Shown: in pieces, positions 17,988 through 27,367 of the stretch
Layout: every line of letters starts with the position of its first letter
How positions within the stretch are numbered: position 1 is the first letter of the stretch
Assembly (NCBI GenBank): GCA_003221615.1
Contig: QHSQ01000001.1
Span: 1 to 33,840 of the forward strand
Direction of reading: 5' to 3'
Source of the DNA: Candidatus Rokuibacteriota bacterium
GTDB lineage: Bacteria > Methylomirabilota > Methylomirabilia > Rokubacteriales > CSP1-6
DNA length: 33,840 nucleotides
Notes under the pieces: model-generated
Seen by the model: only the letters and a program-made list of their open reading frames with translations
Told to the model about the DNA's origin: nothing
Databases searched by the model: none
Position numbers and translations under genes: made by a program

Positions 17988-18320
17988 TCAGCGCTTCCGA
18001 TCGCGGCCGAAAAAGCCGTCTTTAGGTCGCGCGTGCGCGTGGAAGTGGTCGGGGATGTTGCGCATGTGCCCGTCCACCCAGAACTCGCCGAGCTGCGCCG
18101 TGGCGACCTCGCGCAGTCGCTCGCGCATGTGGGTCACGTGCGCTTCGGGCGGTGCGGTGCCATGAAAGCGCCACACCACCATCGGCGTCTCACAGATCTC
18201 GCACTCGGCGATCCAGCAGATGTCGTCCTCGAAGAACCACGGCGTCATCTTCAGAGCCTTGCAGAGGTCGCAGTCCTTGACGCGAGTGAACTCGGGGCCG
18301 GTCGGGGGAGACGTGCTCAT
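17988..18320 (-). CDS. Small Cys/His-rich conserved protein
   Basis: A 110-residue protein without signal peptide or membrane segment. It has CDLC (C17, C20), then C35 and the CEIC pair (C40, C43), and near the C-terminus a histidine-rich PDHFHAHAR (H92, H94, H96). The spacing of two CxxC pairs suggests a zinc or Fe-S site; the WFFEDDICWIAECEICE strip and VVWRFHG suggest a beta-rich core. I do not recognise a family name; the His cluster hints at metal binding. The start ATG at 18320 follows TAGGGT by 8 nt, which is compatible with a leaderless message. It lies 35 nt downstream of the MFS transporter stop and 17 nt upstream of the lipoprotein gene. Confidence 0.65.
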   Translation of the reverse strand: MSTSPPTGPEFTRVKDCDLCKALKMTPWFFEDDICWIAECEICETPMVVWRFHGTAPPEAHVTHMRERLREVATAQLGEFWVDGHMRNIPDHFHAHARPKDGFFGRDRKR

Positions 18321-18355
18321 GGCCTATTACCCTACCGCAAGCCGCGCCGGCGCGA

Positions 18356-19570
18356 TCATCCTTCGCGCACGCGGGCGGGCGCGGCGAGCAGACCCAGCGC
18401 GGCCAGGATGAGCGCTCCAGCCAGGAGCCAGAAGACGGGCTCGTAGCCGCCGAGCGCCACCTGCAGGAGCGCGGCGACGAACGGCGCGATGGCGCGCGCG
18501 CCGTTCGCTCCGAGCGCGATCGCGCCGCTGATGGAGCCGTAGTGGCGCGGGCCGAAGATCTCGGCGATCGTGGTCGCCCGTGCGAGAGTGGCCATGCCGT
18601 TCGCGGCGCCGAGCATGACGACCATCGGCGCGAGTGTGCCGAGGCGTCGCACCAGCGCGAGCTGGGCCAGCGCCACGGCCTGGAAGACGAAGATGCCGAC
18701 CGTGAGCGTCCGGTGGCCGAAGCGCGCGACGAGCGGACCGAAGACGACCCGCGCCGGCAGCTGCATGGCGCCCATCCAGCCGATCATCGCCGCCGCCAAG
18801 GTGGGTGAGTAGCCGCGGTCGCTCAGGTACGGGATGAGATGGACCGTGACGGTGTTCGTCGTGAAGTTGCTGGCGAGAAACGCGAGCGCCAGCACCCAGA
18901 AGACTCCCGTCTTCGCGGCGGCGCCGAGCGTCAGCCCGGGTACGGCGGCGTCCGGGCCCGACGCCCTGTCGCGCGCGGAGGCCCGCGGGGGGCGCCGCAG
19001 GACGAGCGCGTGCAGGGGGATCGTCGGCACCGCGAGGATCAGGGCGAGGGCGGACAACGCCCCGCGCCAGCCGAGCCGGTTGACCAGCCACGCCTCGAAT
19101 GGCATGAAGATGGTGCTCGCCAGCGCCGCGACGAGCGTGACGACGAGCAGGGCTCGGTCGCGGTCTCTCAGAGGAAACCACCCGACGATCGCGGCGAAGG
19201 CCGGCTCGTAGAGCGTCGCCGCCATCGCGAGTCCCATGAGCGCCCAGACCGCATAGAGCGCACCGAGACTCTCGATGCGCGACCACACCAGGAGCAGTGC
19301 CGTCGCCAGGCACGAGCCGAGGGTCATCACACCGCACGCGCCGTGACGATCGATCCAGCGGCCGACGGGTATCGCGATGAGCGCGGATGTCAGGAGCCCG
19401 ATCGAGAGCGCGCCGGTGAGCTCGACGCGCGAGTAGCCGAGATCGGCCTCCATCGGCCGGAGCATGACCGGGAAGCCGTAGTAGAGGATGCCCCACGACA
19501 CCGTTTCGGTGATCGAGAGGCCGGCCACGACGATCCAGCCGTAGTAGACGCGTGGGACGGAAGCGGTCAG
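18356..19570 (-). CDS. MFS transporter
   Basis: Major facilitator superfamily permease of about 404 residues with 12 predicted hydrophobic segments. The family's loop 2-3 signature is GRWIDRHGA; the central loop contains LRRPPRASARDR. The first helix begins at RVYYGWIVVAGLSITET, a start typical of oxalate/formate-antiporter-like and monocarboxylate MFS members, so the substrate may be an organic acid (inference). There is no ATG, GTG or TTG in frame before helix 1; the first ATG would remove the helix. A CTG at 19570 follows TACGAT by 4 nt and is the best candidate start, or the start region holds an error. It follows the thioesterase gene by about 30 nt in the same direction. Confidence 0.83.
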   Translation of the reverse strand: MTASVPRVYYGWIVVAGLSITETVSWGILYYGFPVMLRPMEADLGYSRVELTGALSIGLLTSALIAIPVGRWIDRHGACGVMTLGSCLATALLLVWSRIESLGALYAVWALMGLAMAATLYEPAFAAIVGWFPLRDRDRALLVVTLVAALASTIFMPFEAWLVNRLGWRGALSALALILAVPTIPLHALVLRRPPRASARDRASGPDAAVPGLTLGAAAKTGVFWVLALAFLASNFTTNTVTVHLIPYLSDRGYSPTLAAAMIGWMGAMQLPARVVFGPLVARFGHRTLTVGIFVFQAVALAQLALVRRLGTLAPMVVMLGAANGMATLARATTIAEIFGPRHYGSISGAIALGANGARAIAPFVAALLQVALGGYEPVFWLLAGALILAALGLLAAPARVREG

Positions 19571-19599
19571 CGCGATCGTACCCTTTGGGGCTCGACGGC

Positions 19600-20037
19600 T
19601 CAGCGTCCGTCCGACGGCGCCGCGGGAAGGGTCATGCAGGTGCTCACCGCGTGGGCGACGAGCTTGTCGCCTCCGTCGAGCACGTCGCATTCGATGAGCC
19701 CAAGCGTGCGCCCGGCGTTCTTCACACGGGCGCGCGCCGAGATGCGGCCCGTGCGCACCGCGCGCAAGAAGTTCACTTTCATCTCCACGGTCGTGTAGCT
19801 CTCGCCCTCGCCGAGGGTCGTCATGTAGGCCCAGCCCATCGCGGCATCGGCGACCGCGGCGAGGACGCCGCCCTGCAGGGTGCCCATCGGGTTGGCATGC
19901 GCGGCGGTCGCGTCGAGCTCGACGAGCGCCTCCCCCGCCGAGAACGACGCGAGCCGCATACCGAGGAGTGTAGCCGCCGCGGGCGGCGGGACTTCGCCCC
20001 GCAGCAACGCCTCCATACCGTCCAGCATCTTCGCCAT
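19600..20037 (-). CDS. PaaI-family hotdog-fold acyl-CoA thioesterase
   Basis: A 145-residue hotdog-fold thioesterase of the PaaI/YbgC-like 4HBT group, which releases CoA from aryl- or acyl-CoA esters. The core motif is ANPMGTLQGGVLAAVADAAMGWA: the GG turn and the D of the central helix form the family's catalytic region, and the sheet continues TTVEMKVNFLRAV and ECDVLDGG. Start ATG 20037 was chosen because GAGAGG lies 8 nt upstream; an upstream extension of 27 residues is Arg-rich and not family-like. There is no signal peptide. It is the first gene of the run thioesterase, MFS transporter, Cys/His-rich protein and lipoprotein. The enzyme could relieve accumulated CoA thioesters of a substrate brought in by the transporter; that link is inference. 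Confidence 0.88.
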   Translation of the reverse strand: MAKMLDGMEALLRGEVPPPAAATLLGMRLASFSAGEALVELDATAAHANPMGTLQGGVLAAVADAAMGWAYMTTLGEGESYTTVEMKVNFLRAVRTGRISARARVKNAGRTLGLIECDVLDGGDKLVAHAVSTCMTLPAAPSDGR

Positions 20038-20201
20038 CGCTCGGCCTCTCTCGTGAATTCGGTCGCCGCCACGACAGGCGGCACCGCGCTCGGCTCGGCG
20101 CGCCTGCAAGCGCGCCACTGTAGGCTTCGGCGTACGTTCTCGTCAAATGGTGGCGGTGGCCGTCGTGTGCTCGTCACGCTCGGTCTGCTAGGATCGTGAG
20201 C

Positions 20202-21143
20202 GTGATCGCGCTCGCCCTGGTGCTCGTGTCCCTCGGGGCCGGAGATCACGATCGCTCGCTCGCCATCGGCGGCCTGACCCGGACCTACATCGTGCACGTG
20301 CCGCCCCGGGTGAGCGAGGGCCGGCCGTTGCCCGTCGTGTTCGCGTTTCACGGCGGCGGCGGCAATGCGTCGGGCTTCAAGGCGTACGCCGGGCTCGACG
20401 CGCTGGCCGACCGCGAAGGATTCGCGGTCGTCTATCCCGACGGCTCCGGACGATTCGGTCGTCGCCTCCTCACGTGGAACGCCGGCGGCTGCTGCGGCTA
20501 CGCGGCGGCGCAGAACGTCGACGACGTCGGGTTCACCGTCGCGGTGCTCCGCGACGTGGCGCGCAACGTCTCGATCGATCCCGCGCGCGTCTATGCCACC
20601 GGCCATTCGAATGGCGGCATGATGACGTACCGCCTGGCCATCGACGCCTCCGAGCGCGTTGCGGCGATCGCGCCCGTGGCCGGTGCGATGCAGGCGGCGA
20701 GCTTCCCGCCGGCCCGTCCGGTCGCTGTACTCCACATTCATAGCGTCGACGATCCGGGCGCGCTCTACGCGGGCGGCCTCGGACCACCGTTCCCGGGCAC
20801 TCAGAGCCGCGTGACCCATCGCGCGGTCGAGCCCGAGCTCCGGAGATGGGCCGCTCAGGACCGCTGTCCCGCCGAGCCGCGGACCGTGGAGCAGCGCACG
20901 ACACCCTCGCGCGGCGGACCGGACCACACCGCGACCTTGCTCGTGTGGGCGCCATGCGCCGGCGGCACCGAGGTGCAGCTGTGGAAGCTGACCGTCGCGG
21001 GCCACGGCTGGCCGGGCGGGCACGTGCTTCTGCCCGAGAAGATCATGGGCCCGGAGACGGTCACGATCGACGCGGCCCTGGAAGTCTGGCGATTCGTGTC
21101 GCGCTTCCGCCGCGCCGACGCACCCACGCCCGAGGGCCGCTGA
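20202..21143 (+). CDS. Polyhydroxybutyrate depolymerase / feruloyl-esterase-like secreted hydrolase
   Basis: Alpha/beta hydrolase of the LpqC/PHB-depolymerase family, about 313-315 residues. The motif FHGGGGNASGF forms the oxyanion loop, the nucleophile serine lies in GHSNGGM (S138 from the GTG at 20196), the acid is D185/D186 in HSVDDPG and the base H270 in GHGWPGG. The cysteines of WNAGGCCG and elsewhere suggest disulfides. A short hydrophobic N-terminus (MIALALVLVSLGAG) looks like a signal peptide, so it is probably exported. Two GTG starts are possible (20196 and 20202); I prefer 20202, which lies 7 nt after TAGGAT, as for leaderless neighbours. The substrate could be an extracellular polyester or a plant phenolic ester; it cannot be told apart here. 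Confidence 0.86.
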   Translation: MIALALVLVSLGAGDHDRSLAIGGLTRTYIVHVPPRVSEGRPLPVVFAFHGGGGNASGFKAYAGLDALADREGFAVVYPDGSGRFGRRLLTWNAGGCCGYAAAQNVDDVGFTVAVLRDVARNVSIDPARVYATGHSNGGMMTYRLAIDASERVAAIAPVAGAMQAASFPPARPVAVLHIHSVDDPGALYAGGLGPPFPGTQSRVTHRAVEPELRRWAAQDRCPAEPRTVEQRTTPSRGGPDHTATLLVWAPCAGGTEVQLWKLTVAGHGWPGGHVLLPEKIMGPETVTIDAALEVWRFVSRFRRADAPTPEGR

Positions 21144-21190
21144 ACGCGGCATCGTTCCGGCGCCGGGTATCCGGGTGATACGATCGATTC

Positions 21191-21544
21191 GTGAAGCAGC
21201 GCGGATTCGGCTACATCGAGATCGTCATCGTGATGGCGGTGGTGGCGGTCGCCGGATACCTGCTGATGCAGTACTTCACCTCGACCGCGAAAACGGTCGA
21301 GAAGATGCAGCAGGACCGTCCGCTCGCCCGCGCCAAGCTCGCCGCCGATCAGGCCACCTTGACGTCCGTGCAAGGCCTCGTGCGGAGCTATCAGGCCGAC
21401 AAGGGCCAGTTTCCGCCGGACAAGGCCACCGTGGTGGGCCTTCTCGCCTCGCCCCCGCGATTCCAGTGCCCGGGCAACGACTTCGACTACGACCCCGCCA
21501 CGGGCTCGCTCGGCCTCACGATCAACGACGACTCGCGCTGCTGA
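21191..21544 (+). CDS. Type II secretion/type IV pilus pseudopilin-like protein
   Basis: A 117-residue protein with a class III prepilin signal: short basic leader MKQRG, then F6 at +1 and E10 at +5 (GFGYIEIVIVM), followed by a hydrophobic helix to residue 26. A prepilin peptidase would cleave after G5 and methylate F6. The C-terminal globular part is small, with Q..KG.FP-like residues (YQADKGQFPPD) and two cysteines (in FQCPGN and DDSRC) that may form a disulfide. It resembles GspG-type pseudopilins. No other secretion-system genes are nearby, so it would have to join a machine encoded elsewhere. Start is a GTG at 21191, 6 nt after TACGAT. Confidence 0.8.
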   Translation: MKQRGFGYIEIVIVMAVVAVAGYLLMQYFTSTAKTVEKMQQDRPLARAKLAADQATLTSVQGLVRSYQADKGQFPPDKATVVGLLASPPRFQCPGNDFDYDPATGSLGLTINDDSRC

Positions 21545-21612
21545 CGAGCCGCGGATTCTCCTCGGCGCGACAGTGCCGGTCGTGACATCGGGAATCGGCG
21601 CGGCGCTTGCGT

Positions 21613-21618
21613 TACACT
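21613..21618 (+). promoter_or_regulatory. -10 hexamer of glnS (leaderless type)
   Basis: TACACT ends 7 nt before the ATG of glnS at 21626, with no ribosome binding site between. This suggests transcription starts at or next to the start codon. No clear -35 is present. The 81-bp gap 21545-21625 holds no gene. Confidence 0.5.
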
Positions 21619-21625
21619 CATCGGG

Positions 21626-23302
<1,677 letters not shown>

Positions 23303-23308
23303 GAAGGT

Positions 23309-23827
23309 ATGAGCACAGCCGACTCGGCCCGAGGACGCGCGACCGTGATCCAGCCCAGCGAGGGCGACTCCTTCTGGCAGCCCGTGCCGGCCAACGGGCA
23401 CGCTGATCCGAAGCTGACGCCGGCGAACACCCGTTACGACGCGCTGTCGATGGGCTATCAGACCATCGCGCCCCAGAGCCGAGTGCGCGAGCACTCACAC
23501 GGCGACCAGGTCGAGCTGCAGATCTGTTTTCGCGGCCGCGGCCGCGTCGTCGTCGACGGCGTGAGCCATCCGCTCGTGCCGGGTACGGCGTGCTTCCTCG
23601 GCTACGACGTCAGGCACGAGATCATCAACGAGACCGACGAGGAGCTCGTGATGCTCTGGCTGGTCTCCCCGGCCGGGCTCGAGGACTTCTTCAAGGCGAT
23701 CGGCCGGCCGCGCACGGCCGGCGAGCCCGCGCCCGCGCCGTTCGCGCGGCCGGAAAACGTGGTCGAGATCGAGCGCGCGCTGAGGATGAACGACACGCGT
23801 CCGTGGCGGCCCGCGCCCGGGCACTAG
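23309..23827 (+). CDS. Cupin domain-containing protein
   Basis: A 172-residue cupin. The metal motif 1 is EHSHGDQVELQ with H62, H64 and E69; motif 2 contains GYDVRHEI with H103, giving a three-His/one-Glu metal site. The core is a single conserved beta-barrel (about 45-125). The N-terminal region (ATVIQPSEGDSFWQPVPANGHAD) and the C-terminal tail (FARPENVVEIERALRM) lie outside the core and are shared by similar cupins of unknown function. Roles of such proteins range from dioxygenase to binding protein; none can be assigned. AGGAAGG lies just before the ATG, and the gene is coupled to glnS. The GHKL gene follows after 15 nt. Confidence 0.85.
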   Translation: MSTADSARGRATVIQPSEGDSFWQPVPANGHADPKLTPANTRYDALSMGYQTIAPQSRVREHSHGDQVELQICFRGRGRVVVDGVSHPLVPGTACFLGYDVRHEIINETDEELVMLWLVSPAGLEDFFKAIGRPRTAGEPAPAPFARPENVVEIERALRMNDTRPWRPAPGH

Positions 23828-23842
23828 CCTGGACCTCAGCCC

Positions 23843-25402
23843 GTGGGCGAGACGCGGGTCGATCTCCTCCATCTTCTCGAGGATCTGCGCGACGCGTATC
23901 CAGGCCCGACCGAGGCGACGATCCTCACCGAGATCGTCGCGAACTCGCTCGACTCGGGCGCGACGACGATCGCCATCTCTACTGACTCCGTCGCGCCGGC
24001 GCTCACCATCGTGGACGACGGGGCCGGTATGCGGCGACGTGATCTGGCGCGCTATCACGACGTCGCCGCCAGCACCAAGGAGCGAGGCGCCGGCATCGGC
24101 TTCGCCGGCGTCGGCATCAAGATCGCGCTCCTGATCTGCGCGGAAGTCGTCACCGAGACGCGGCGGGGCAAGCATCACGTCGCGTCGTCTTGGCGGCTGG
24201 CCTCGCGCAACAGAGCGCCGTGGCGCTGGGTCCCACCGGAGGGGCGCGTGGCGGTGCGGGGAACGGCGGTGCGGCTCGTGCCCGAAACGGCGCTCTCGCC
24301 GCTGGTCGATCCGGGCTTCGTCGACGGCGTGCTGCGCAGAGCCTTTCAGCCCCTCTTCGATCCGGCGCTCATCCCCATCCTCCGCGAACAGTATCCGCGC
24401 GGCGTCGCCGTCGTCCTGAACGGGCGTGCGCTCGATCTCCAGGGCGCGGAGGCCCCCGAGGTCGCGCCTCTCGCAATACGCATCGGGCGCAGGCGCAAGC
24501 CCGCCGGCGCGGGCTATCTCGTGCGGATGGCGGAGACGCTACCCGAGGAGATCCGAGGTGTCGCCGTCAGCACCTTCGGCAAGGTGATCCGTCGGGGCTG
24601 GGACTGGCTCGCGCTAGCGCCTGCGGCGGCCGACCGGGTCGCGGGCCTGATCGAGGTGCCAGCGCTCGCCGAGAGTCTCACGCTGAACAAGGCCGACTTC
24701 ATCCGGGCGGGTGCGCGTGGCGCCATCTACCTCGCCTATCGGAAGGCGATCCAGGAGGCCGTCGCGCACCAGCTCACGCTCTGGGGGGATTCGGGCGAGC
24801 CGGCTGATCGGGCCCGGCGTCGGGCCGCCCGCCCGGTCGAACGCGACCTCGAAACGGTCCTCGCCGACCTGGCTGACGAATTCCCCCTCCTGGCGCCGCT
24901 GGTCGAGCAGCGTGCGGGCGGCCAACGCCACCTGTTGTCGGCCGGCCCCGCGCCGGGAACGCTCGGGCGGGCCGGGTCCTTACCCGCGATGCGCGAAGTC
25001 GCTGCGACCGATGCGCCCTCCGTGACACCGGAGATCGAGTTGGCCGCGGACGAGGCGGCGCCGGAGATGCCCGCGCAACCGGCGGCAGCGTTGAGCCACT
25101 TCGCCGACAATGCGCGAGCGCGTCGGCCGGTGCGCTACGGGCTGAGCATCGGATTCGAGGCGCGCCCCGACGACCCGGAGCTCGGGCGGCTCGTCGAGTC
25201 GACCGTGTGGGTGAACGAAGCGCACCCGGCATACCGGCGGGCCGTCGCGTCGCGCTCAGAGGGCTACCACACGGCTCTCGCGGTCGCGCTGGCCCTGGCC
25301 CCACTGGCCGTCGATCCGGCGAAGGAGCATGCTTTCATCACCGCGTTCCTCTCGAGCTGGGGCGCTGCCATCGAGCGGCGGAGGGGCCGCAAGCGCCCGT
25401 GA
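23843..25402 (+). CDS. GHKL (Bergerat-fold) ATPase with unknown C-terminal domain
   Basis: A 519-residue protein whose N-terminal ~200 residues form a Hsp90/MutL/MORC-like ATPase: N box TEIVANSLDSGA (E30, N34), G1 VDDGAGM (D59-G62) and G2 GIGFAGVGIKIAL (84-96), which also make the ATP lid. A second domain about 200-300 includes LIEVPALAESLTLNKADF, like the transducer (S5-type) region of MORC/MutL proteins. After a Pro/Ala/Glu-rich linker (about 380-430) there is a C-terminal conserved region, WVNEAHPAYRRAV plus GYHTALAVALALAPL, of unknown fold. This is not a histidine kinase: there is no HisKA. Such stand-alone GHKL proteins are sometimes linked to DNA processing or defence, but no partner lies next to it. 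GTG start 23843, 15 nt after the cupin stop. Confidence 0.75.
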   Translation: MGETRVDLLHLLEDLRDAYPGPTEATILTEIVANSLDSGATTIAISTDSVAPALTIVDDGAGMRRRDLARYHDVAASTKERGAGIGFAGVGIKIALLICAEVVTETRRGKHHVASSWRLASRNRAPWRWVPPEGRVAVRGTAVRLVPETALSPLVDPGFVDGVLRRAFQPLFDPALIPILREQYPRGVAVVLNGRALDLQGAEAPEVAPLAIRIGRRRKPAGAGYLVRMAETLPEEIRGVAVSTFGKVIRRGWDWLALAPAAADRVAGLIEVPALAESLTLNKADFIRAGARGAIYLAYRKAIQEAVAHQLTLWGDSGEPADRARRRAARPVERDLETVLADLADEFPLLAPLVEQRAGGQRHLLSAGPAPGTLGRAGSLPAMREVAATDAPSVTPEIELAADEAAPEMPAQPAAALSHFADNARARRPVRYGLSIGFEARPDDPELGRLVESTVWVNEAHPAYRRAVASRSEGYHTALAVALALAPLAVDPAKEHAFITAFLSSWGAAIERRRGRKRP

Positions 25403-25421
25403 GCCTGGCCGACGGCGGTGG

Positions 25422-26012
25422 CTATGCCGGTGGGAGCAGGTCGGCCACGGCGATGGATCGGCCGTGCGCTGCCAGTGGAGAGATCGTGGCGCCTGGCGCA
25501 AGGTGTTGCGTGCTCCTGTACTCCCAGCCGAATGGCGCGGCGGCGATCGGCGCCGGCTGCCGGTAGACCTCGAGTACGGCCTCACGCAGGTTGACGATCC
25601 AGTAGTCGGCGACCCCGGCGCGGGCGTAGAGCCCCCTCTTGTGTTCGCGATCGACCGTCAGTGAGGTCTCGGCGATCTCGACCACGAGCGCCGGCGCCGA
25701 AGGATGGGAGCCGACGTAGTCCCACGCGCCTCCTCGAACGACGACGACGTCCGGCTCAGGCTCCGAGGCGTCGTCGAGCGCGAGGGGCAGCTGCGGCCGT
25801 ACGTGGAAGCCGTCGCCGAACGCCCGAGCCAGCACTCGAGACACCGCGGCCACGGCTGCGCTGTGCCGGCTGCCTTGCGGCTCGCGCACCACGAGGAGCC
25901 CGTCGAGTAGCTCGAGGTGTTCGTCGCTCCGGAAGAGCCCATAGTCGACGAGCCTCTCGTATTCCATACGTGTCCAGCGCCGGGTCTTGAGGAGCGAATC
26001 GGCGATCGTCAT
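25422..26012 (-). CDS. Uma2 family endonuclease (DUF820)
   Basis: A 196-residue member of the Uma2/DUF820 family, a restriction-endonuclease-like fold found in many bacteria. The PD-(D/E)xK type core is readable: EPEPDVVVV (metal Asp), ALVVEIAETSL (Glu of the E-x-K element) with the Lys in REHKRGLYARAG, then VADYWIVN. The N-terminal part starts MTIADSLLKTRRWTRMEYERL, the usual family start. Its biological role is unproven; family members are often spread by duplication. The start ATG at 26012 follows TATCAT by 7 nt (leaderless type) with TTGATC 18 bp further upstream. The gene converges on the GHKL gene with a 19-bp gap. Confidence 0.9.
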   Translation of the reverse strand: MTIADSLLKTRRWTRMEYERLVDYGLFRSDEHLELLDGLLVVREPQGSRHSAAVAAVSRVLARAFGDGFHVRPQLPLALDDASEPEPDVVVVRGGAWDYVGSHPSAPALVVEIAETSLTVDREHKRGLYARAGVADYWIVNLREAVLEVYRQPAPIAAAPFGWEYRSTQHLAPGATISPLAAHGRSIAVADLLPPA

Positions 26013-26094
26013 CGGTCCAATGATAGCGAGGCGCGCCGAGCCCGATCAATGAGTTGGAATGGATACCCGGCCGGGAACCGGCTATGCTCCGCCC
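26013..26094. promoter_or_regulatory. Divergent promoter region of Uma2 and triple-RidA genes
   Basis: On the minus strand TATCAT (26025-26020) stands 7 nt before the Uma2 ATG, with TTGATC (26049-26044) as a -35 at 18-bp spacing. On the plus strand TATGCT (26083-26088) stands 6 nt before the ATG at 26095. Both look like leaderless starts. Confidence 0.5.
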
Positions 26095-27342
26095 ATGCCG
26101 CGGATCGACGTCGCCGTGCCGGGTATCCCGAAGCCACTGGCGAGCTACACGCCCGCCGCGCGCGCGGGCGATCTCGTGTTCGCGGCGGGCCATCTCGCCA
26201 GCGACTTCAAGCAAGGAGTCGCGCCCGAGGCTCGCGTCGACCCGGCGTTTCCGTTCTATGACTCGGCGATCAAGAAGCAGACGCGCTACGTCCTGGGTAA
26301 TCTGGCGCGGACCTTCGAGGCGGCGGGCACCTCGCTGAGCCACGTCGTGAAGGCGCAGGTGTTCCTCACCGACCTGGCGCACTTCAATGGGTTCGACGAG
26401 GTCTGGCGCGAGTGCTTCCCGACGCCGCCGCCGCGGACGACGATCGGCACGAGCGGTCTGCTGGTCCCGGGCTGTCTCGTCGAGGTCGACCTGACCGCCA
26501 CGATGCCGCGGGCGGCCGGTCGCGTCGTGCGCTCGGCCGGGCCCCGGCCGCTGGCGAACTATTCCGAGGCAGTCGTGGTGGGCGATCTCGTCTTCGCCGC
26601 GGGCCAGCTTGCCAGCGACTTCAAGACCGGCGTCCCGCGCGAGGCCCGCGTCGATCCGGCGTTTCCGTACTACGGCTCCGAGATCAAGCGCCAGACGCGC
26701 TACGTGCTCGAAAATCTGGCGCGGACGTTCGAGGCCGCCGGCACGTCGCTCGACCGCGTCGTGAAGGCCCAGGTATTCCATACGGACCTGAACAACTTCT
26801 TCGCTTTCGACGAGGTCTGGCGCGAGTTCTTTCCGATCCCGCCACCGCGCACGACCATCGGGACGACCGGGCTCCTGGTCAAAGACACGCTGGTGGAAAT
26901 CGATCTGATCGCGGCGCTGCCATCGGCCCGAGTGCAGGCGATCTCGGTACCGGACATCCCGCGGCCGCTGGCGCACTACACGCCGGCGACGCGGGTGGGG
27001 GACCTCGTCTTCGCGGCCGGGCAGATCGCCAGCGACTACCAGACCGGGGTCCCGCGCGAGGCGCGGGTGGACGCGGCGTTTCCGTTCTACGGCTCGGACA
27101 TCCAGCGCCAGACGCGCTACGTGCTGGAGAATCTCGCCAAGACCTTCAAGGCCGCCGGCACCTCGCTCGATCAGGTCGTCAAGGCGCAGGTGTTCCACAC
27201 CGACCTGGCGAAGTTCCCGGGCTTCGACGAGGCCTGGAGAGAGTTCTTCCCCACGCCTCCGCCGCGCACCAGCGTGGGCACGACCGGTCTGCTGGTGCCG
27301 GGCACCCTCGTCGAGATCGACCTCATCGCGGCCACGCCCTGA
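26095..27342 (+). CDS. Triple-domain RidA (YjgF/YER057c/UK114) family protein
   Basis: A single chain made of three tandem RidA-fold domains. From the ATG at 26059 the protein has 427 residues; repeat landmarks are FAAG at 41, 179 and 318 (periods 138 and 139). Each repeat then shows TRYVLxNLAxTFxAAGTSLxxVVKAQVF, and PPPRT(T/S) G-T-x-GLLV followed by VE-x-DL. The family's active-site arginine is present in all three (R126, R264, R403). RidA is normally a homotrimer with active sites at subunit interfaces; three fused copies could form a one-chain trimer. RidA deaminates reactive enamine/imine intermediates from PLP enzymes. I take the start as ATG 26095, 6 nt after TATGCT; the ATG at 26059 would add 12 residues. 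Confidence 0.9.
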   Translation: MPRIDVAVPGIPKPLASYTPAARAGDLVFAAGHLASDFKQGVAPEARVDPAFPFYDSAIKKQTRYVLGNLARTFEAAGTSLSHVVKAQVFLTDLAHFNGFDEVWRECFPTPPPRTTIGTSGLLVPGCLVEVDLTATMPRAAGRVVRSAGPRPLANYSEAVVVGDLVFAAGQLASDFKTGVPREARVDPAFPYYGSEIKRQTRYVLENLARTFEAAGTSLDRVVKAQVFHTDLNNFFAFDEVWREFFPIPPPRTTIGTTGLLVKDTLVEIDLIAALPSARVQAISVPDIPRPLAHYTPATRVGDLVFAAGQIASDYQTGVPREARVDAAFPFYGSDIQRQTRYVLENLAKTFKAAGTSLDQVVKAQVFHTDLAKFPGFDEAWREFFPTPPPRTSVGTTGLLVPGTLVEIDLIAATP

Positions 27343-27367
27343 GCGGGCGGCGGACGCGACGAGTCGG

